Shown here one piece after another: positions 27,501 to 39,341 of a DNA stretch of 64,000 nt (its first letter is position 1; each line of letters starts with the position of its first letter). This stretch comes from Rhodopirellula sp. P2 (GTDB lineage: Bacteria > Planctomycetota > Planctomycetia > Pirellulales > Pirellulaceae): contig NZ_CP118225.1 of the NCBI RefSeq assembly GCF_028768465.1, positions 6,677,001 to 6,741,000 of the forward strand. The letters run 5' to 3'. Position numbers and translations under genes: made by a program. The notes under the pieces are model-generated. The model made no database searches and was not told where the DNA came from. It worked only from the letters and a program-made list of their open reading frames with translations.

Positions 27501-30500
27501 CAGCACCGGATCCGGAGTGATCAAGTCGGTGAACCATACAAAGCGTTCGAGACTGAGATTGTAGGGACTCGCTCCATCATTCGAAGGATCAAGGTCATCG
27601 TCAGCAAGCGTCACTGCCTCGCCACTTCCCGATGGCAAAACCGGACGAATATCAGCGACTTGCCCAATGGTTGGACGCCACACATCATCAACGTAATCAC
27701 TCACCGCCACGGGATCGGTCCACGCCAAACCTCCAGGTCCTGCCAGATAATCCAATTCTTCGGGACGTGACTGATCGGACACCAACTGCTTTCCGACACG
27801 ATCTGCGTCAAACAAGAATCGCGTGCTCTTCGTGACCTCCGACGGCCCCATGGCGCCATGCGAGTTCGGCTCACTAACAGCTAAACGCCAGATGGGGCTC
27901 AACTCACGTCCTGAACCAACGGTCCGGCCTAGATCCAACGCTGGCAACGTGCTGTTTGTGTAAAGCTCGAGCGGATAGGTTGGCTGTGTTTCATTGGAAG
28001 TGGCTGGCGATCGCAGGTTCTTTATTTCAACAAAGGCACTGGCCTCCGGAATCCGGAATTGGTCCATGTCCTTGTCTGGATCCTTTGCATCCGTGTCGTC
28101 AGGATCTTCGTCCGTTGGCTCTTCGCCATCCAACGTGACCGTCGGATCGACGCCACTCATCTGTTTCGAAAGATTCCGTTTCAGGCGTTTATCATGGAAT
28201 GCAAGCGTTTCCGTCAGTGCCACTTCAGGATGCTCGAATCCCCAAACAACGTTTCGGCTCGCAGCGACGAGATCGAATCCCCCCACCGGATCAGGATCGT
28301 AACGCAAGCGAGTCATCGCAACATTGCTATCACGAGCATCAACTGCATTCACCGCCCACTGAGCAATGCGACGCGCGGCATAACGATTGCGAAATTCCCG
28401 ATCGGCAGGATCGGTTGTCATTCCCGCAGGATAGGGGAAATTCGGAATACGTTCCGTGGTAGCAATCGTCCCTGAATTGTTTTGAACAACCAAGGCGTAC
28501 ATCAAACAGTACAGGTGACGAGCCAGCAGTTCGCTCGGATCCGCAATACGTTCTGGAATGCCATCTCCGTTCAGATCCACTCCTTCCCCCGCATCAGACA
28601 TGTCCCCATCACCATTTCGATCCATCCCGTTGAAGTCGTTTTGCAACATCCCAATCGGTGCATAGAACGACTCGGCTTGGGCCTGCGATGGATACTCTCC
28701 GGTGTAAACACCTTGATTACCAAGCTGCGGAGCAAACGGCTCATTCGAAACGCGATCGTTCACGACCGAATCGGATGGAACCGCTGGAGGCAGCGGCAAC
28801 CCGTCAGTGAGCACAGTTTCAGAGTAATCATCGACACTGAGTTCATTCGGAGTGCGAGGCGTTGGCGACACGGTCACTCGAGGAGCATTCCGTCCGTTGC
28901 CAAGTGGACGATTCAAGTCCAATCGATCCCCTTTCCTGAGCTCGACCGCTACCATCCGCGCCAATTCAACATTGGCCGATGCGACGGGAATATTCAAGCG
29001 ATTCCGCATCAATTCCATCACGGACTCCATGCCGGTGAATTCAGCGGATGTGATGGTACGACTCTCGACGGTGATCAAGCGTTTGAGAGCGACATTGTCT
29101 TCCGCGGCCTCACCGAGCAAATCCAACAAACGATTTGCGCCGACGCGTTCCTGAGCATCATTCTCAACCAACGCAGCGTACTCTTGAACAGTAAACGGTT
29201 GATCATCAGCCCATGCCTCCTCAATCCCACGCTCATAAGGTTGATTGTTCACCTCATTCCAAGAAGCAGTATTGCTGGCCGACCCTAAGTTATCGAACGT
29301 TGGCTGCCCGTTGCCATCTCGCCGATCCATTGAACGGCCGAACATATCCATCGGCTGCCCCAGGCTACGGCCCGCTCCGTGAGCTTGCTCCCGCTCTGCA
29401 TAAGGGATCTGTGCAACCGTATCCAACAGGTACCGTCTCGTTGCCGCCCCCTGAGTGATCAGCCGTTCGGTGTTCTGTTCACCTGGAACAGCCACCGTTG
29501 CGTCAAGAGGTGCCGTGCCGCGGAAGTTGCCAAACCCACCACCGTTTCGAACATGCAACAAATTCCCATAACGTGTGGTGAGAATCCTTGGCGTAGCAGG
29601 AGACAACTGGGAGTGAAAAATCGGCCCGTAAAAACCAGTCGACGGCGCGAGTGCGTTCTCATCAAACAGATGACTGAAGTCAATCTCGGCCGGACCGAGT
29701 CCACCACCGCGTCCAAAAATCGTCAATGAAGAAGCGGCCCCAAAGAACTGAGCATCATTGGTGTACCCCAACGGGTTTGTAGCGTTGAACCGGGCGACTT
29801 TTAGCTGACGAAGGTTGCCAGCAACATTCAGATTGATTCGCCCATCCATGTCCTGGATCAACGGTGCGACCAACGGCTTGACCAACTTGCCGTTGCTAAG
29901 TGTTTTGACCGGCAGGTTCAGATCCAGCCACACGCTATCTGGCAAACCATCTCCGTCATTATCAACATCCCAGGGGCCATTGATGGCCCATGTCGCCAAA
30001 TCCGCCGTTTGCTGATACAGCGTTGCAAAATTGATTGCCGTCGGCACTGTGATCGGGCCGTTCAAAATTGGCGTCGGGTTACCTCCCGTGAAGCCAGGTG
30101 CACCGTCAAACTCGTTCCCATCTCGGTCAAGATCACTGAATGCAGAATTGTAAACGAAGTGATCAAAATTCAATGGACGCATGATGGCTCGACGTAGCCG
30201 CCGCACCAACGTCATCAAACGTTCTCCGTCACGATTTGGAGCAGTGTTATCACCCGTCAAATCTGAATAACGCCGGATGAATCCGGGAGCATCACCTGCT
30301 AACCGAATCGGCGAGTGCATCAAGTAATTGATCACGGCAGGGCGATGAAATGAAGGGATGATGTGCTGTCCCAATTTCTCATTCAGCTCGCTGGCGTTGG
30401 GCACACTGAGAGGATAAACCGGTGTGATGGAGTGGCGATGATCAGAGGGCTGCCACGCCAAGAACAAATTCTCGAAGTCAGCGACGTCATATGCTTCATC

Positions 30501-31574
30501 CATCTCCGGCGATGTGGCACCAGCCCGAGCGGCAGCGCCAATCAAACGAGCGTTGTACTGAAGCTCAATTTCTGCATCTGGGTCGGCGTTCGATCCGCCA
30601 TCACTGATACCAGTAACACCCTCCGGATTGATCCCCTTTCCATTGAAGGGCTGTCCATTCAAAACAAATCGGTAACCAGCGTCATCACTTCCAGACGCAC
30701 CAATTTCGTCAAGCTCATCCGTTGTGCCGTCACCATCGTCATTGACACCAGCACTGCCAGGCGCACCATCATTGCCCAAGGAATAGAACAACGCATTTGG
30801 AACAGTTCCCAACAACTCTGTCACGGTAAACTGACTGCCGTTGATCTCGACGTTGGGATTCTTCATCTCCGCCAAATCGATGACGAAGCAACCGGCGACA
30901 GCTCGCTCGGTCGCGTTGAATGAATTGACTCGACCGAAGCTTCTCGCGACTCGGAACGAGACCCCCTCCAAAGGCCCCTCGACAAAAGTAATCAAGCGGC
31001 CGCTGAACGCGTCATCGAGGTTGGAAGAGTTCCCGAAATCAGCCACTAAGTTCGGCCGCAAGTTCGCGGGCAATGAATAACTGGAGCCGTTGTCATGCCA
31101 AGGAGCCAAATGAGTTGGAAACTTAACCAACGTTGTTTTTGAATTGATGGTTTTGTTGTTTGAAATGGCGATGGCTTGGGCGGCGACTGGAATCGCGGGG
31201 CCCACAGCACCGCTCAGACGATGCCCAACCTGCATTCCCCGTCCGTCGCTTCCCCACAAATCCTCCAAAATCGAATGCCCATAAGCGGCAGAACGATAAT
31301 CACTCGTTCCCCGGATAAGCTGAAGCACCGCCTCATCAGCCTCTGGTTCATCCAAGTAAATGTTCTGTTCTCGTTGCACGGTGGCATAGGAAGACTCTCG
31401 CATCTGAGAAGCGAAAACCACGTAGCTGACAACTAAAACGCTAAACAAAGCCAGCATGCCAAGTGCGACCAACAACACCACACCGTCACGTGGGGACGTC
31501 CCGTTACGACGCGAGATTGCGATTTGATTGTTCCGAGCAGCCAAGGCGACTCGAAGGTTGATTGAATCACTCAT
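24507..31574 (-). CDS. Giant GspK/PilX-like pseudopilin component (about 2,356 residues)
   Basis: Near the N-terminus a basic stretch and [31 protein letters not shown] (about 28-58) resemble the signal/transmembrane start of GspK/PilX minor pilins, which cap pseudopili. The remaining 2,300 residues are extracytoplasmic in character, rich in Asp, Asn, Gly and Pro. They carry calcium-binding-like motifs: [10 protein letters not shown] (about 280), [11 protein letters not shown] (about 485), [10 protein letters not shown] (about 540), [10 protein letters not shown] and DLNGDGIPE (about 990), [11 protein letters not shown] (about 1630). GspK is usually about 320 residues, so this is roughly sevenfold larger. 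The ATG at 31574 is chosen; in-frame ATGs at 31607 and 31670 are alternatives and none has a good ribosome-binding site. One base separates it from the next gene. Confidence 0.8.
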   Translation of the reverse strand: MSDSINLRVALAARNNQIAISRRNGTSPRDGVVLLVALGMLALFSVLVVSYVVFASQMRESSYATVQREQNIYLDEPEADEAVLQLIRGTSDYRSAAYGHSILEDLWGSDGRGMQVGHRLSGAVGPAIPVAAQAIAISNNKTINSKTTLVKFPTHLAPWHDNGSSYSLPANLRPNLVADFGNSSNLDDAFSGRLITFVEGPLEGVSFRVARSFGRVNSFNATERAVAGCFVIDLAEMKNPNVEINGSQFTVTELLGTVPNALFYSLGNDGAPGSAGVNDDGDGTTDELDEIGASGSDDAGYRFVLNGQPFNGKGINPEGVTGISDGGSNADPDAEIELQYNARLIGAAARAGATSPEMDEAYDVADFENLFLAWQPSDHRHSITPVYPLSVPNASELNEKLGQHIIPSFHRPAVINYLMHSPIRLAGDAPGFIRRYSDLTGDNTAPNRDGERLMTLVRRLRRAIMRPLNFDHFVYNSAFSDLDRDGNEFDGAPGFTGGNPTPILNGPITVPTAINFATLYQQTADLATWAINGPWDVDNDGDGLPDSVWLDLNLPVKTLSNGKLVKPLVAPLIQDMDGRINLNVAGNLRQLKVARFNATNPLGYTNDAQFFGAASSLTIFGRGGGLGPAEIDFSHLFDENALAPSTGFYGPIFHSQLSPATPRILTTRYGNLLHVRNGGGFGNFRGTAPLDATVAVPGEQNTERLITQGAATRRYLLDTVAQIPYAEREQAHGAGRSLGQPMDMFGRSMDRRDGNGQPTFDNLGSASNTASWNEVNNQPYERGIEEAWADDQPFTVQEYAALVENDAQERVGANRLLDLLGEAAEDNVALKRLITVESRTITSAEFTGMESVMELMRNRLNIPVASANVELARMVAVELRKGDRLDLNRPLGNGRNAPRVTVSPTPRTPNELSVDDYSETVLTDGLPLPPAVPSDSVVNDRVSNEPFAPQLGNQGVYTGEYPSQAQAESFYAPIGMLQNDFNGMDRNGDGDMSDAGEGVDLNGDGIPERIADPSELLARHLYCLMYALVVQNNSGTIATTERIPNFPYPAGMTTDPADREFRNRYAARRIAQWAVNAVDARDSNVAMTRLRYDPDPVGGFDLVAASRNVVWGFEHPEVALTETLAFHDKRLKRNLSKQMSGVDPTVTLDGEEPTDEDPDDTDAKDPDKDMDQFRIPEASAFVEIKNLRSPATSNETQPTYPLELYTNSTLPALDLGRTVGSGRELSPIWRLAVSEPNSHGAMGPSEVTKSTRFLFDADRVGKQLVSDQSRPEELDYLAGPGGLAWTDPVAVSDYVDDVWRPTIGQVADIRPVLPSGSGEAVTLADDDLDPSNDGASPYNLSLERFVWFTDLITPDPVLKIISDPNSGMNENNVFFKRGDPDAGASATRDPDNSGNLLGPGQYAVIAPRQSTEIGQTTDSAAPTYPYRPSAQRFDFTNHDTTDYEYRLDYFGLDSTNQSPDYEEDDGTGYEINPVLPIIVSGLLPNELSTGNANWSAYVSSVTQPEERVTIGFNVSAPLAGPNYYLAPTHRITSAAAADEYPLVDGYRDYDGGTGFHPDEPFDHAVTAPLEANGWAGVGTYQEARTVFLQRLADPTRPWDAVDNPYLTIDFMPMDLTTFNGEEDVQQLIDRDGDGTSAEPVDDKTVLDTGTGKLAKLPRFDSRRKIPDLDRDRLVSALLPNTASPTSISDYDRTLLTQRSYFSSAVSVLRETNEAAPAGIAPYFNFEIGANWSGGTFNGVGVNTDYVVDPSARSVDAVGSQFSQSLGFVNREYGIPMRADHPALAGANSQFSVGVPLNVTMTQPVVHNRPFQSPLDLMRVPAVSNTRMMVEFIPGTTLMDSGNREEPTEFKYLLGFRKKYAEDRGVASDLHDPAESVGATVPATELHTTLTGNRAGFELIFDFVKTASPYYDAKHWIRPDHLEMFQDAEITATPGTFPEVSSRVFNRVVEIMRPPFNFIPRHRQPGRINLNTSPDYIRRGPGYAATYGGQLFEDDTFDVGENPANPTVWPSPPGTPPQTVTATQPAVISYDPNNTNLVGGLSSSFRGGSILFGNGSIFRSFAWANSTAYELDDNYRYSDAANNIVRIGEPRVAGEHNHYVDSVGTRFGRGFKGFIESRRGYSRSTNHTNFGNPELDSRYPSRFSGMFAANSAAQVPSMHRFGRMGTREVGTPQAATIRRTHDMSVMRPHPDLDSRTLSAADRGAIATPTDTSYSLEYEETPVDSGSGNLSATYPPAPAAALALRVPMFNSGLFERPTAELLENFRGLGRDPEFRYENETRLANLTTHQSNVYEIRLTIGYFEVDAATGAVGEEYSDPANGIKRQKVYTIVDRSRPHGFVRGEDLNVGDTVLYYKEN

Positions 31575-31691
31575 GGTGGACTCGATGGGATGCGATGAGT
31601 TTTTCATTTGCAGAGCAAATGGGAGAGAAGAGATCGAATCATTCGACACGAGAGATTGGTTCAAAGACAAAGATGCTTGCTCATTTTGGAA

Positions 31692-33158
31692 CTACAAAGA
31701 AACCTGGGACTGCTGAACACTGATCACATTGGGCAGGACCACGACAAACGTCGCGAATTCATCAAACCCATCAGCCAATTCATAGGCGTAGGGTTGGCTA
31801 CCGTCAGGGGGGAGATTGTCAGGACCTCTCCCAAAGGGCGCCATCGGCCCCGGCGCCGAAGACGCGGTCACTGGACGCGCTCCGATCTGGCACGGATGAA
31901 AAACCCAGTCCGTTCCAGTGACAGACACAGTCACTTCAAAAACGGGCCCACTGTTGACGCCTGCTGTTGGCAACAACCTTGGCCCCGTAATAACATCGCG
32001 AATTTTGACCCACCCAAACTTTGGTATGACCGCCATTGTCGAAGGTAGCGACGTGGTATCCACAACGGTTGATGGAGCCTGATTCCTCATCAGCAACATG
32101 TAATCACCTCGCGCAACACGAGGGCGAATACTACCGGCAAACTGGAACGTGAATTCGCCACCACCAGCCGACAAAGGCAACTGCGCCCGAGTGACCCTCC
32201 CGAGAATTTCATCCTCATACGTCTCCTGGGAAGCGATCCGCTGATCCACCGCATCCCCCACTCCCACCGTCGAACCGTACGGTTCTAGATTGAAACGACG
32301 CAGTGGGTCCACGGCGCTGGGATTAATCAAAGTGTTCCGCGATTCAGAAACGACGACGGAAACGTCGTACAAATGGGAGTTCACAGCGGTCGGCCACATC
32401 AATGTGATAGCAGACAAACGTGAAGTCGTACTGATTTGGCGGATACTTCTCGCTAATGGATGTGTTGCCGTTGGCGTCGGTGCGCTGCGAACCAACAACC
32501 CGGGTGGCAACGTCGAATCTTTCGGCTGAAACAGCGGCAGGCCGTCTCGCTGACGAAAGGTCTCACGAGCGTTGAGATTCACTGGTTGAGCAAACCCATT
32601 GTTGGTGTCGATGGCGACACGAGCAAAGCGAGGAGCGGCGTACATCGTCCCAATGTCCGTTGTCCCAATGGGATCGTTAGGCAAACCACGCGGATCATAC
32701 TGAGGCTGGTAGCACGGAAACAACGTCCGGTCGTATCCATTGCGATCATCGGGCATCAGGGAAGTGGGCGTACGATTGTCAGCAGACGCCAAGAACCAAG
32801 GGTCAATGCAAACGACCCCAGCGTAATTTGGATTCCCTGCATACGGAGATCCCAGGTCGCTATTCGAGTTTGGAAACACAAGCCGCATGGGGCTCGAAGC
32901 GTAAACATTCGCTGCGTTTTGCCGGTTGTTGGGAACGAGAACGGTCGCGTCACCATCAGGAACCCGACTTCGAGCGACAGCAATTTGATTCTCAACCTTG
33001 GCCAAAGATTCATCTAACTCCAAAGCACCTTTGGCGTCACTGGTCGCGACAGGCAAAACTGATGCGATACCAAGCAAACCGATCATCAACACGCCGATGG
33101 CAAAGATCACTTCCATGATCGAAAGGCCATGACGTTTCGTGCTTGTGAAGGAATTCAT
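31692..33158 (-). CDS. Type IV pilin-like protein, GspI/PilV position
   Basis: A 488-residue protein with a prepilin leader MNSFTSTKRHG and the hydrophobic start LSIMEVIFAIGVLMIGLLGIASVLPVA. It resembles GspI/PilV (SxxEVLxAxxxL) with a Leu at +1 and the conserved Glu at +5. The rest, far longer than the 120-180 residues of GspI, is an unrecognised beta-rich domain. Its ATG overlaps the upstream gene's stop in ATGA, so it is translationally coupled to the gene at 33155-34483. About 117 bases separate it from the giant gene downstream. The minor-pseudopilin function is inferred. Confidence 0.8.
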   Translation of the reverse strand: MNSFTSTKRHGLSIMEVIFAIGVLMIGLLGIASVLPVATSDAKGALELDESLAKVENQIAVARSRVPDGDATVLVPNNRQNAANVYASSPMRLVFPNSNSDLGSPYAGNPNYAGVVCIDPWFLASADNRTPTSLMPDDRNGYDRTLFPCYQPQYDPRGLPNDPIGTTDIGTMYAAPRFARVAIDTNNGFAQPVNLNARETFRQRDGLPLFQPKDSTLPPGLLVRSAPTPTATHPLARSIRQISTTSRLSAITLMWPTAVNSHLYDVSVVVSESRNTLINPSAVDPLRRFNLEPYGSTVGVGDAVDQRIASQETYEDEILGRVTRAQLPLSAGGGEFTFQFAGSIRPRVARGDYMLLMRNQAPSTVVDTTSLPSTMAVIPKFGWVKIRDVITGPRLLPTAGVNSGPVFEVTVSVTGTDWVFHPCQIGARPVTASSAPGPMAPFGRGPDNLPPDGSQPYAYELADGFDEFATFVVVLPNVISVQQSQVSL

Positions 33159-34483
33159 TTCGATAGCCGCCGTGAATCAAGGATACGAGCGTTGAGAAAA
33201 TCAACGGCAGGAATGTTCGTCGCGGGCAATCCGTATTTCAACCGGAGATCGTTCAGCGGACGAAACGACGCTGCGGAGAAGGTTTCAGTCACACCTGTCT
33301 GCGGGCGGAGCACGACCCACGTCGCTTCTGGGTTAGCAACATTGGGAAGCAAACTGTCATCGGTCGTCAGAATCCCCACCCCGGTCATGTTCACAGCACC
33401 TGTGGGCGTTGGATACTGAACAATGTCAAAAGGATTTGAAACCATCCCGTCAGCCTCACCAACAGCCAACGCCACTGCAGACACAGGCACCAAACGGTTA
33501 TAGGCAAGCGAGAATGGCGCGGCACCATTGTCCGGAACGGGACGATCAGCATAAATGCTGTCCAACTTCCCGTCGGCAGCAAACATAATGACAACGTCAC
33601 CCAGCAAATAACCAGGACGCACCCCCGGGCTTCCCGCGGGAATGTTCGTGGCTTCACTTCCGTGCAGCCAAGTATTCGAGCCTGACTGCTGTTGGGCCAT
33701 CGCCTGAACACTGAAGTGACGCGGTTGTGACTGAGTGCCCGAAATCGAAAGGTCCAACACAATTCGCCCTGGTAACTCGACAGGTTGAATCGCCGCAGGA
33801 ATTGGCAACGGCTCAATTTCAAATGCATACGTCTGCGACGCCTTCATCGTCATCGCTGCCTTATTGAAACTGCTGTCAACAGGTTGGAATTGAATCCGCG
33901 AAACGTTTCGGACGCTAGTGTCTGGCATTGTTCGTGTTGCCGTCACCAATCCGGTGACGATAAAACGCGTTGTGAACCCTTCTAGCCGTATGAAAGTCCC
34001 AACGTTGATGAGCCGACTCGCCGAAGCCATTCCCTGCGCGGCAGCGTACAACAACGACGCGTCCTGTTCGAAAACCTCTAGTTCTCCCGAGGCGAGCAGA
34101 CGACCTTCGGATTGCGAATGATCCCCGCGATAGCTACTTGCTGTTTGCACATAGGAAATGCGGCGAACGACATCGTGTCCGAAAGGAAGCAGTTCATCAA
34201 CCAACGGGTCTTGCGGTAGCATTCGAGAACGCTGACGTTCGAGGACCACACCGCATGGCCGCCCCGTCCGAATGGCTTGAGCACGAGCGCGGTCAATTGC
34301 ACTGCGAACGACCTTCGCACCGCGTGAAACCACGTTTTTCCGAAACGTGTCCTTCACCGTTGGTAGCGCGATGAGCGTCAGCACAGATGCAATGGTGATC
34401 GCGACCATCAATTCCACCAAGGTGAAACCGGCTCGACCGACCTGTTCTGGAGATTGTCCAGGTTTCGTTCGATTCATGATCAT
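33155..34483 (-). CDS. Type IV pilin-like protein, GspH/FimT position
   Basis: 442 residues. The leader MIMNRTKPGQSPEQVGRAG is followed by FTLVELMVAITIASVLTLIALP, a textbook prepilin cleavage site (G-F, Glu+5). The next segment VVSRGAKVVRSAIDRARAQAIRTGRPCGVVLE is typical of GspH/FimT minor pilins, which have an R-x-x-AI-x-TG stretch. The remaining 330 residues have no recognised domain and make it about 2.5 times the family size. ATGA overlaps join it to both the upstream and downstream genes. Confidence 0.82.
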   Translation of the reverse strand: MIMNRTKPGQSPEQVGRAGFTLVELMVAITIASVLTLIALPTVKDTFRKNVVSRGAKVVRSAIDRARAQAIRTGRPCGVVLERQRSRMLPQDPLVDELLPFGHDVVRRISYVQTASSYRGDHSQSEGRLLASGELEVFEQDASLLYAAAQGMASASRLINVGTFIRLEGFTTRFIVTGLVTATRTMPDTSVRNVSRIQFQPVDSSFNKAAMTMKASQTYAFEIEPLPIPAAIQPVELPGRIVLDLSISGTQSQPRHFSVQAMAQQQSGSNTWLHGSEATNIPAGSPGVRPGYLLGDVVIMFAADGKLDSIYADRPVPDNGAAPFSLAYNRLVPVSAVALAVGEADGMVSNPFDIVQYPTPTGAVNMTGVGILTTDDSLLPNVANPEATWVVLRPQTGVTETFSAASFRPLNDLRLKYGLPATNIPAVDFLNARILDSRRLSK

Positions 34484-35997
34484 TGAACTCCATCCAAGGA
34501 CGTGATGTTATCGGTTGCGTCACCGAGACGATTCTGCGAAGCCGATTGAAGGACGATCGGACCACCTAAACCACCGCCAAAGCGTGCGCGAGCGACGTTC
34601 CCCAGCATCGGCCCCAAGTCGTAAGAGGTGTTGTGAGCTGGATAACTGGCACCACTCGGATTTCGCAACTCCAAGTCATAGAACGGATCGGGATATCGAT
34701 ACGTTCCACCGGTAGGAGCCATCTCGGGTTTGATGTCCCCGGTGTCGATCCCCGTCACAGCGGTGCTGAAATGCCGACTACCGAAGTTGGCCGGTGAACG
34801 ATCGCGATCATAGGTCAACCGGATACCGAACTCGCCATCTGGCCCAGCACTGATAATGACCGGGAACAATGCCGCGGGACGCCGACCTTCAATCGGCGGC
34901 CAGGTTGCCGGATCCACTCCCGTCGGAGCAGGAGGGCCGGTCACGGTTGGAGCAGACGCAAAACTCTGGTAACGCCAATCTGCCTGCAAAATATCATATG
35001 GCTCGCCGGTTGGCGGGAAGTAATCTGTCGCACTGGCAGCGTCGTCAGGAGAAGCATTGAAGTTCGCCAAGGCTTCGTGCCGCAATCCAACAGGTTCTCG
35101 AATGAATGCAACCGGTTGGCCCCAGGCATCAACGATCTCTGGAATGGAATCACCATCCGTGTTCGCAATGTTTCGAGCGTGGATCTTGTCGATCGCCCGC
35201 TGGCCGAACAAATCAGTTGTCGCCAAAATCAGGTACAAACACTCCGCTGATTCATGCTCTCGCGTCCAAACCAAATCACCATCAACCCAAGCGTTCGCAG
35301 ACGTCGGATCGGCTCGTGGAATCAGCGACCAAGCCCCAAAGGTAGGACTTTCAGGATCACGGTCCTGGATCTCCCCCGCCGCCCGCCAGTAATCGCTGTC
35401 GTTGAGATACAAATCAACGATATCGGTCGTTGGATCCACAGTGGGTTCAGCCGACGAAGAAGCAAACGTTTGGTACGCCAAGTCAATCTCGGGTGACGTT
35501 CTCATTCCCGCCAACCGTCGCATTGCATTCCACTGCGGCGGAACCCTCAGCTTGGCGTAACGAACCACGACCGTTCCTGAACGATGGGAAATCTCCTGCC
35601 GATACTGAAGTCGCGTTGGCGGAAACAACAAATCTGCTCGGCACTGCGGCATCGTCATCCGCGCCATCTCACGTCGCGCCAACATCAACACTCGATTGCG
35701 GTCTGGAGCATTGTTAAAGTTAGGAATCGTCGTGGTTCCAGATGCCGTCGATTCAACCAACTCAATGGCTTGCAACTGAATGTCATTCACACGTGCCGCT
35801 AGAACCTGAGCCATCATCTTGGCTTCGGCTCGCGAACGCTTGGCGCGAGCGTCCTCGTTCGCAGAGGAAAGCGCGTACGTCATCATGCCGGACAAAATCG
35901 ACATCAAGACAATCACCACCAACAATTCAACCAGCGTGAACGCAGATCGATTCATGAAGCGAAGACGAAAACGGTCGTGTGAAGTGACATGGATCAT
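34480..35997 (-). CDS. Type IV pilin-like protein with large extracellular domain
   Basis: 505 residues. The N-terminus MIHVTSHDRFRLRFMNRSA leads into FTLVELLVVIVLMSILSGMMTYAL, a prepilin signal with cleavage before F. The ATG at 35997 overlaps the upstream stop (ATGA), supporting this start; an internal ATG at 35955 (MNRSAFTLVE) would give a shorter leader and is a real alternative. The mature domain has a helix (RSRAEAKMMAQVLAARVNDIQLQAIEL) then a long unrecognised region with GQRAIDKIHARNIANTDGDSIPEIVDAWGQPVAFI, similar in style to the DxWGxP segments of GspG pseudopilins. Exact counterpart in the secretion system is unclear. Confidence 0.8.
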   Translation of the reverse strand: MIHVTSHDRFRLRFMNRSAFTLVELLVVIVLMSILSGMMTYALSSANEDARAKRSRAEAKMMAQVLAARVNDIQLQAIELVESTASGTTTIPNFNNAPDRNRVLMLARREMARMTMPQCRADLLFPPTRLQYRQEISHRSGTVVVRYAKLRVPPQWNAMRRLAGMRTSPEIDLAYQTFASSSAEPTVDPTTDIVDLYLNDSDYWRAAGEIQDRDPESPTFGAWSLIPRADPTSANAWVDGDLVWTREHESAECLYLILATTDLFGQRAIDKIHARNIANTDGDSIPEIVDAWGQPVAFIREPVGLRHEALANFNASPDDAASATDYFPPTGEPYDILQADWRYQSFASAPTVTGPPAPTGVDPATWPPIEGRRPAALFPVIISAGPDGEFGIRLTYDRDRSPANFGSRHFSTAVTGIDTGDIKPEMAPTGGTYRYPDPFYDLELRNPSGASYPAHNTSYDLGPMLGNVARARFGGGLGGPIVLQSASQNRLGDATDNITSLDGVQ

Positions 35998-37157
35998 TGG
36001 CTTGGCAAATCATTGTCAAAAGAACTTTGGGTGAAACTCGCCAAGTTGTCCTTCTCGAAAGTGTCGGTGGTGACGTCTGAGTAGGCCGAGGTGATGTTGT
36101 AACGTTGGACACGCGAATCCTTCAGATCAGCAGGAGAACCTGCTCCTGGAATCGCATAGACAAGTTGCCCGGACGGGTACAGCCAATAGGCAGGGAAGTT
36201 GTCACTTGCCGCTGGGCCTCCCGACGCAACCGCTCCGTAACGACCATCCAAACCAGGACTAAGAACCTGAAAAGTGCGGTCATTCATGAACAAAAATGCG
36301 GTGGCTGCATTGGCGTAAGAACCGTATGTCGTTCCTGACATCTGAGGATTGGGGTTCACCGAATCCGACATCACTGGACGAACGACATCTCGATCCCCCT
36401 CGACGGTCGTCCCAAATCCATTGATCGTGTTCGGATCCGAAGGAGTCTCGATCGAACTGTAGGTGCGAGAGTCGAAGTAGACGTAAGGAGCTGAGTCCTC
36501 ACGCGCCCGATAAACAGGAAACAAGTCTCCTCCCGAGACATCGTCTGTCGTCGTGATCCGATTGGAAACGCTCACAGGCGCAGAATCATCGAGTTTGCGA
36601 AGCGACAACTTCTGCGGGTCCAACTCGACCATGCCGTTCAGACGATCAATGTTGTAGTGATACTGAGCTGGGTTTGTCGGGTCGGTCGCCCCTGTAAGCA
36701 AAGCCAGCGGGCCGCCTACTCCAGTGAAAGGGTACTGCGGGTCCGAACTGTATCCGCCAAGTGCCCAAACCAAAGCTTCGGCCCGGTCCATCGCAGTTGG
36801 GTCATATGTATTGGTGGATGCATTCCAGCACATTGTTTTGAGCAACTGCAGTTCGCTCGCAGCAATATCAGGAAGGATCTTCCGATAATGACGTTCAACG
36901 ATATTCCAGTTCATGAAGTCGGGCGGGTAGTCACCAAACTTAGACTGATAGCGTTCAATGCCTTCAGAGAGTGATTGAACCTCCGCTTTGAGAGCTGCCT
37001 CTCTTGCCGACCGCAAAACGGAGGTGACCGCAGGCAACAGAATCGCCGCCAAGATCCCGATGATACTGATCACCACCAGCATCTCCACCAACGTGAAGGC
37101 GGAGCGGGAAGTGGGGGCCACGGGGGCTGGCTGCAGGAGATTGGATCGAGCGTTCAT
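35994..37157 (-). CDS. Type IV pilin-like protein, probable major pseudopilin (GspG-like)
   Basis: 387 residues. The leader MNARSNLLQPAPVAPTSRSA is followed by FTLVEMLVVISIIGILAAILLPAV, the classic GspG/PilA signature. The helix AREAALKAEVQSLSEGIERYQSKFGDYPPDF closely matches GspG, in which a similar YxxxxGxYP stretch follows the helix. The start at 37157 has a GAGAG site upstream; the frame extends beyond it without support. It is the first pilin-like gene after gspF and, from order and sequence, the best candidate for the main fibre subunit, though it is 2.5 times longer than typical GspG. A solo arm of the GGATTCGCCAGAATTC repeat lies just upstream (about 37245). Confidence 0.82.
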   Translation of the reverse strand: MNARSNLLQPAPVAPTSRSAFTLVEMLVVISIIGILAAILLPAVTSVLRSAREAALKAEVQSLSEGIERYQSKFGDYPPDFMNWNIVERHYRKILPDIAASELQLLKTMCWNASTNTYDPTAMDRAEALVWALGGYSSDPQYPFTGVGGPLALLTGATDPTNPAQYHYNIDRLNGMVELDPQKLSLRKLDDSAPVSVSNRITTTDDVSGGDLFPVYRAREDSAPYVYFDSRTYSSIETPSDPNTINGFGTTVEGDRDVVRPVMSDSVNPNPQMSGTTYGSYANAATAFLFMNDRTFQVLSPGLDGRYGAVASGGPAASDNFPAYWLYPSGQLVYAIPGAGSPADLKDSRVQRYNITSAYSDVTTDTFEKDNLASFTQSSFDNDLPSQ

Positions 37158-37286
37158 CGCTACTCTCGGAACAGGGAAAAAGGTGTTGCGGTGCGAATGG
37201 AAGTTAAACAGGTGGGTTGGGTCGAAATTCCGATTTTGCCAGAACCGAATTCTGGCGAATCCGGCTATCAACATAAGATCGGGTCT

Positions 37287-38726
<1,440 letters not shown>

Positions 38727-38785
38727 GGGATTGCTTCTGAAGTTGAAAGGGCCACAGAATCACAGGGCCACAGGCTTAAGGGGTT

Positions 38786-38817
38786 CTTAGCTACTAGCGA
38801 TTAGCTTCTAGCTTTTT
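38786..38817 (+). repeat. Degenerate heptamer remnant upstream of gspF
   Basis: TTAGCTACTAGCGATTAGCTTCTAGC shortened: four or five imperfect AGCTNCT-like units. Similar scraps lie at 41076-41105 and 41143-41175, so they sit on both sides of the gspE gene within the operon. Confidence 0.5.
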
Positions 38818-38874
38818 CAATGGACTTGGATTGATTGGTCATGGACGCAACGCGTTTCAAATTCGTGGTAGCAC

Positions 38875-39234
38875 TCATTGCTTTGTGAGTTGTTGCTGAC
38901 GGTTGCTAACCAAGGCCTGCAACATCCTCGAGATCTGCTTGGTTTCATCGATGAGCGACTCGGACTGCTGCGTGGTAACCAGGTTGATTCGGGTGGCGAT
39001 GTAAAGTTGCGTTCGAAGTTCAGCACAGGAACCTTTGGAAATGATGAGAAATCGAATGAAGTCTTTCGGTGTTCGTTCATAACCTTCCGCAATATTGGAT
39101 GGAACACTGACGGCACTTCGTTGCATCTGATCCTTGAGTCCAAAGTCACGGCAGTCGGCCAACAGTTCGTAAACCGAAACAGCCAACCGGCAACCACGCT
39201 TCCAAACTTCGAGGTCCTCAAACGTGCTCGACAT
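38875..39234 (-). CDS. Four-helix-bundle protein (23S rRNA intervening-sequence protein family)
   Basis: A 119-residue protein with the family start FEDLEVWKRGCRLAVSVYEL and the hallmark LKDQMQRSAVSVPSNIAEGYER, followed by FIRFLIISKGSCAELRTQLYIA. These are the signatures of the small S23/four-helix-bundle family, first seen inside 23S rRNA intervening sequences but common as free-standing genes; its biochemical role is unknown. It lies between gspE and gspF in the same orientation, with repeat scraps nearby, so it looks like an insertion into the operon. The start MSSTFEDLEVW is canonical. Confidence 0.9.
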   Translation of the reverse strand: MSSTFEDLEVWKRGCRLAVSVYELLADCRDFGLKDQMQRSAVSVPSNIAEGYERTPKDFIRFLIISKGSCAELRTQLYIATRINLVTTQQSESLIDETKQISRMLQALVSNRQQQLTKQ

Positions 39235-39341
39235 TCATCCCTTAACCTCTGCCTCTTGAAGTGCTTCGTTCTTGGGTTTTCTTGCGTCGCTCGATTCCTG
39301 AATCACTGTGATCCTGTGCCTCTGTCCCCCTTTCCACTTCA

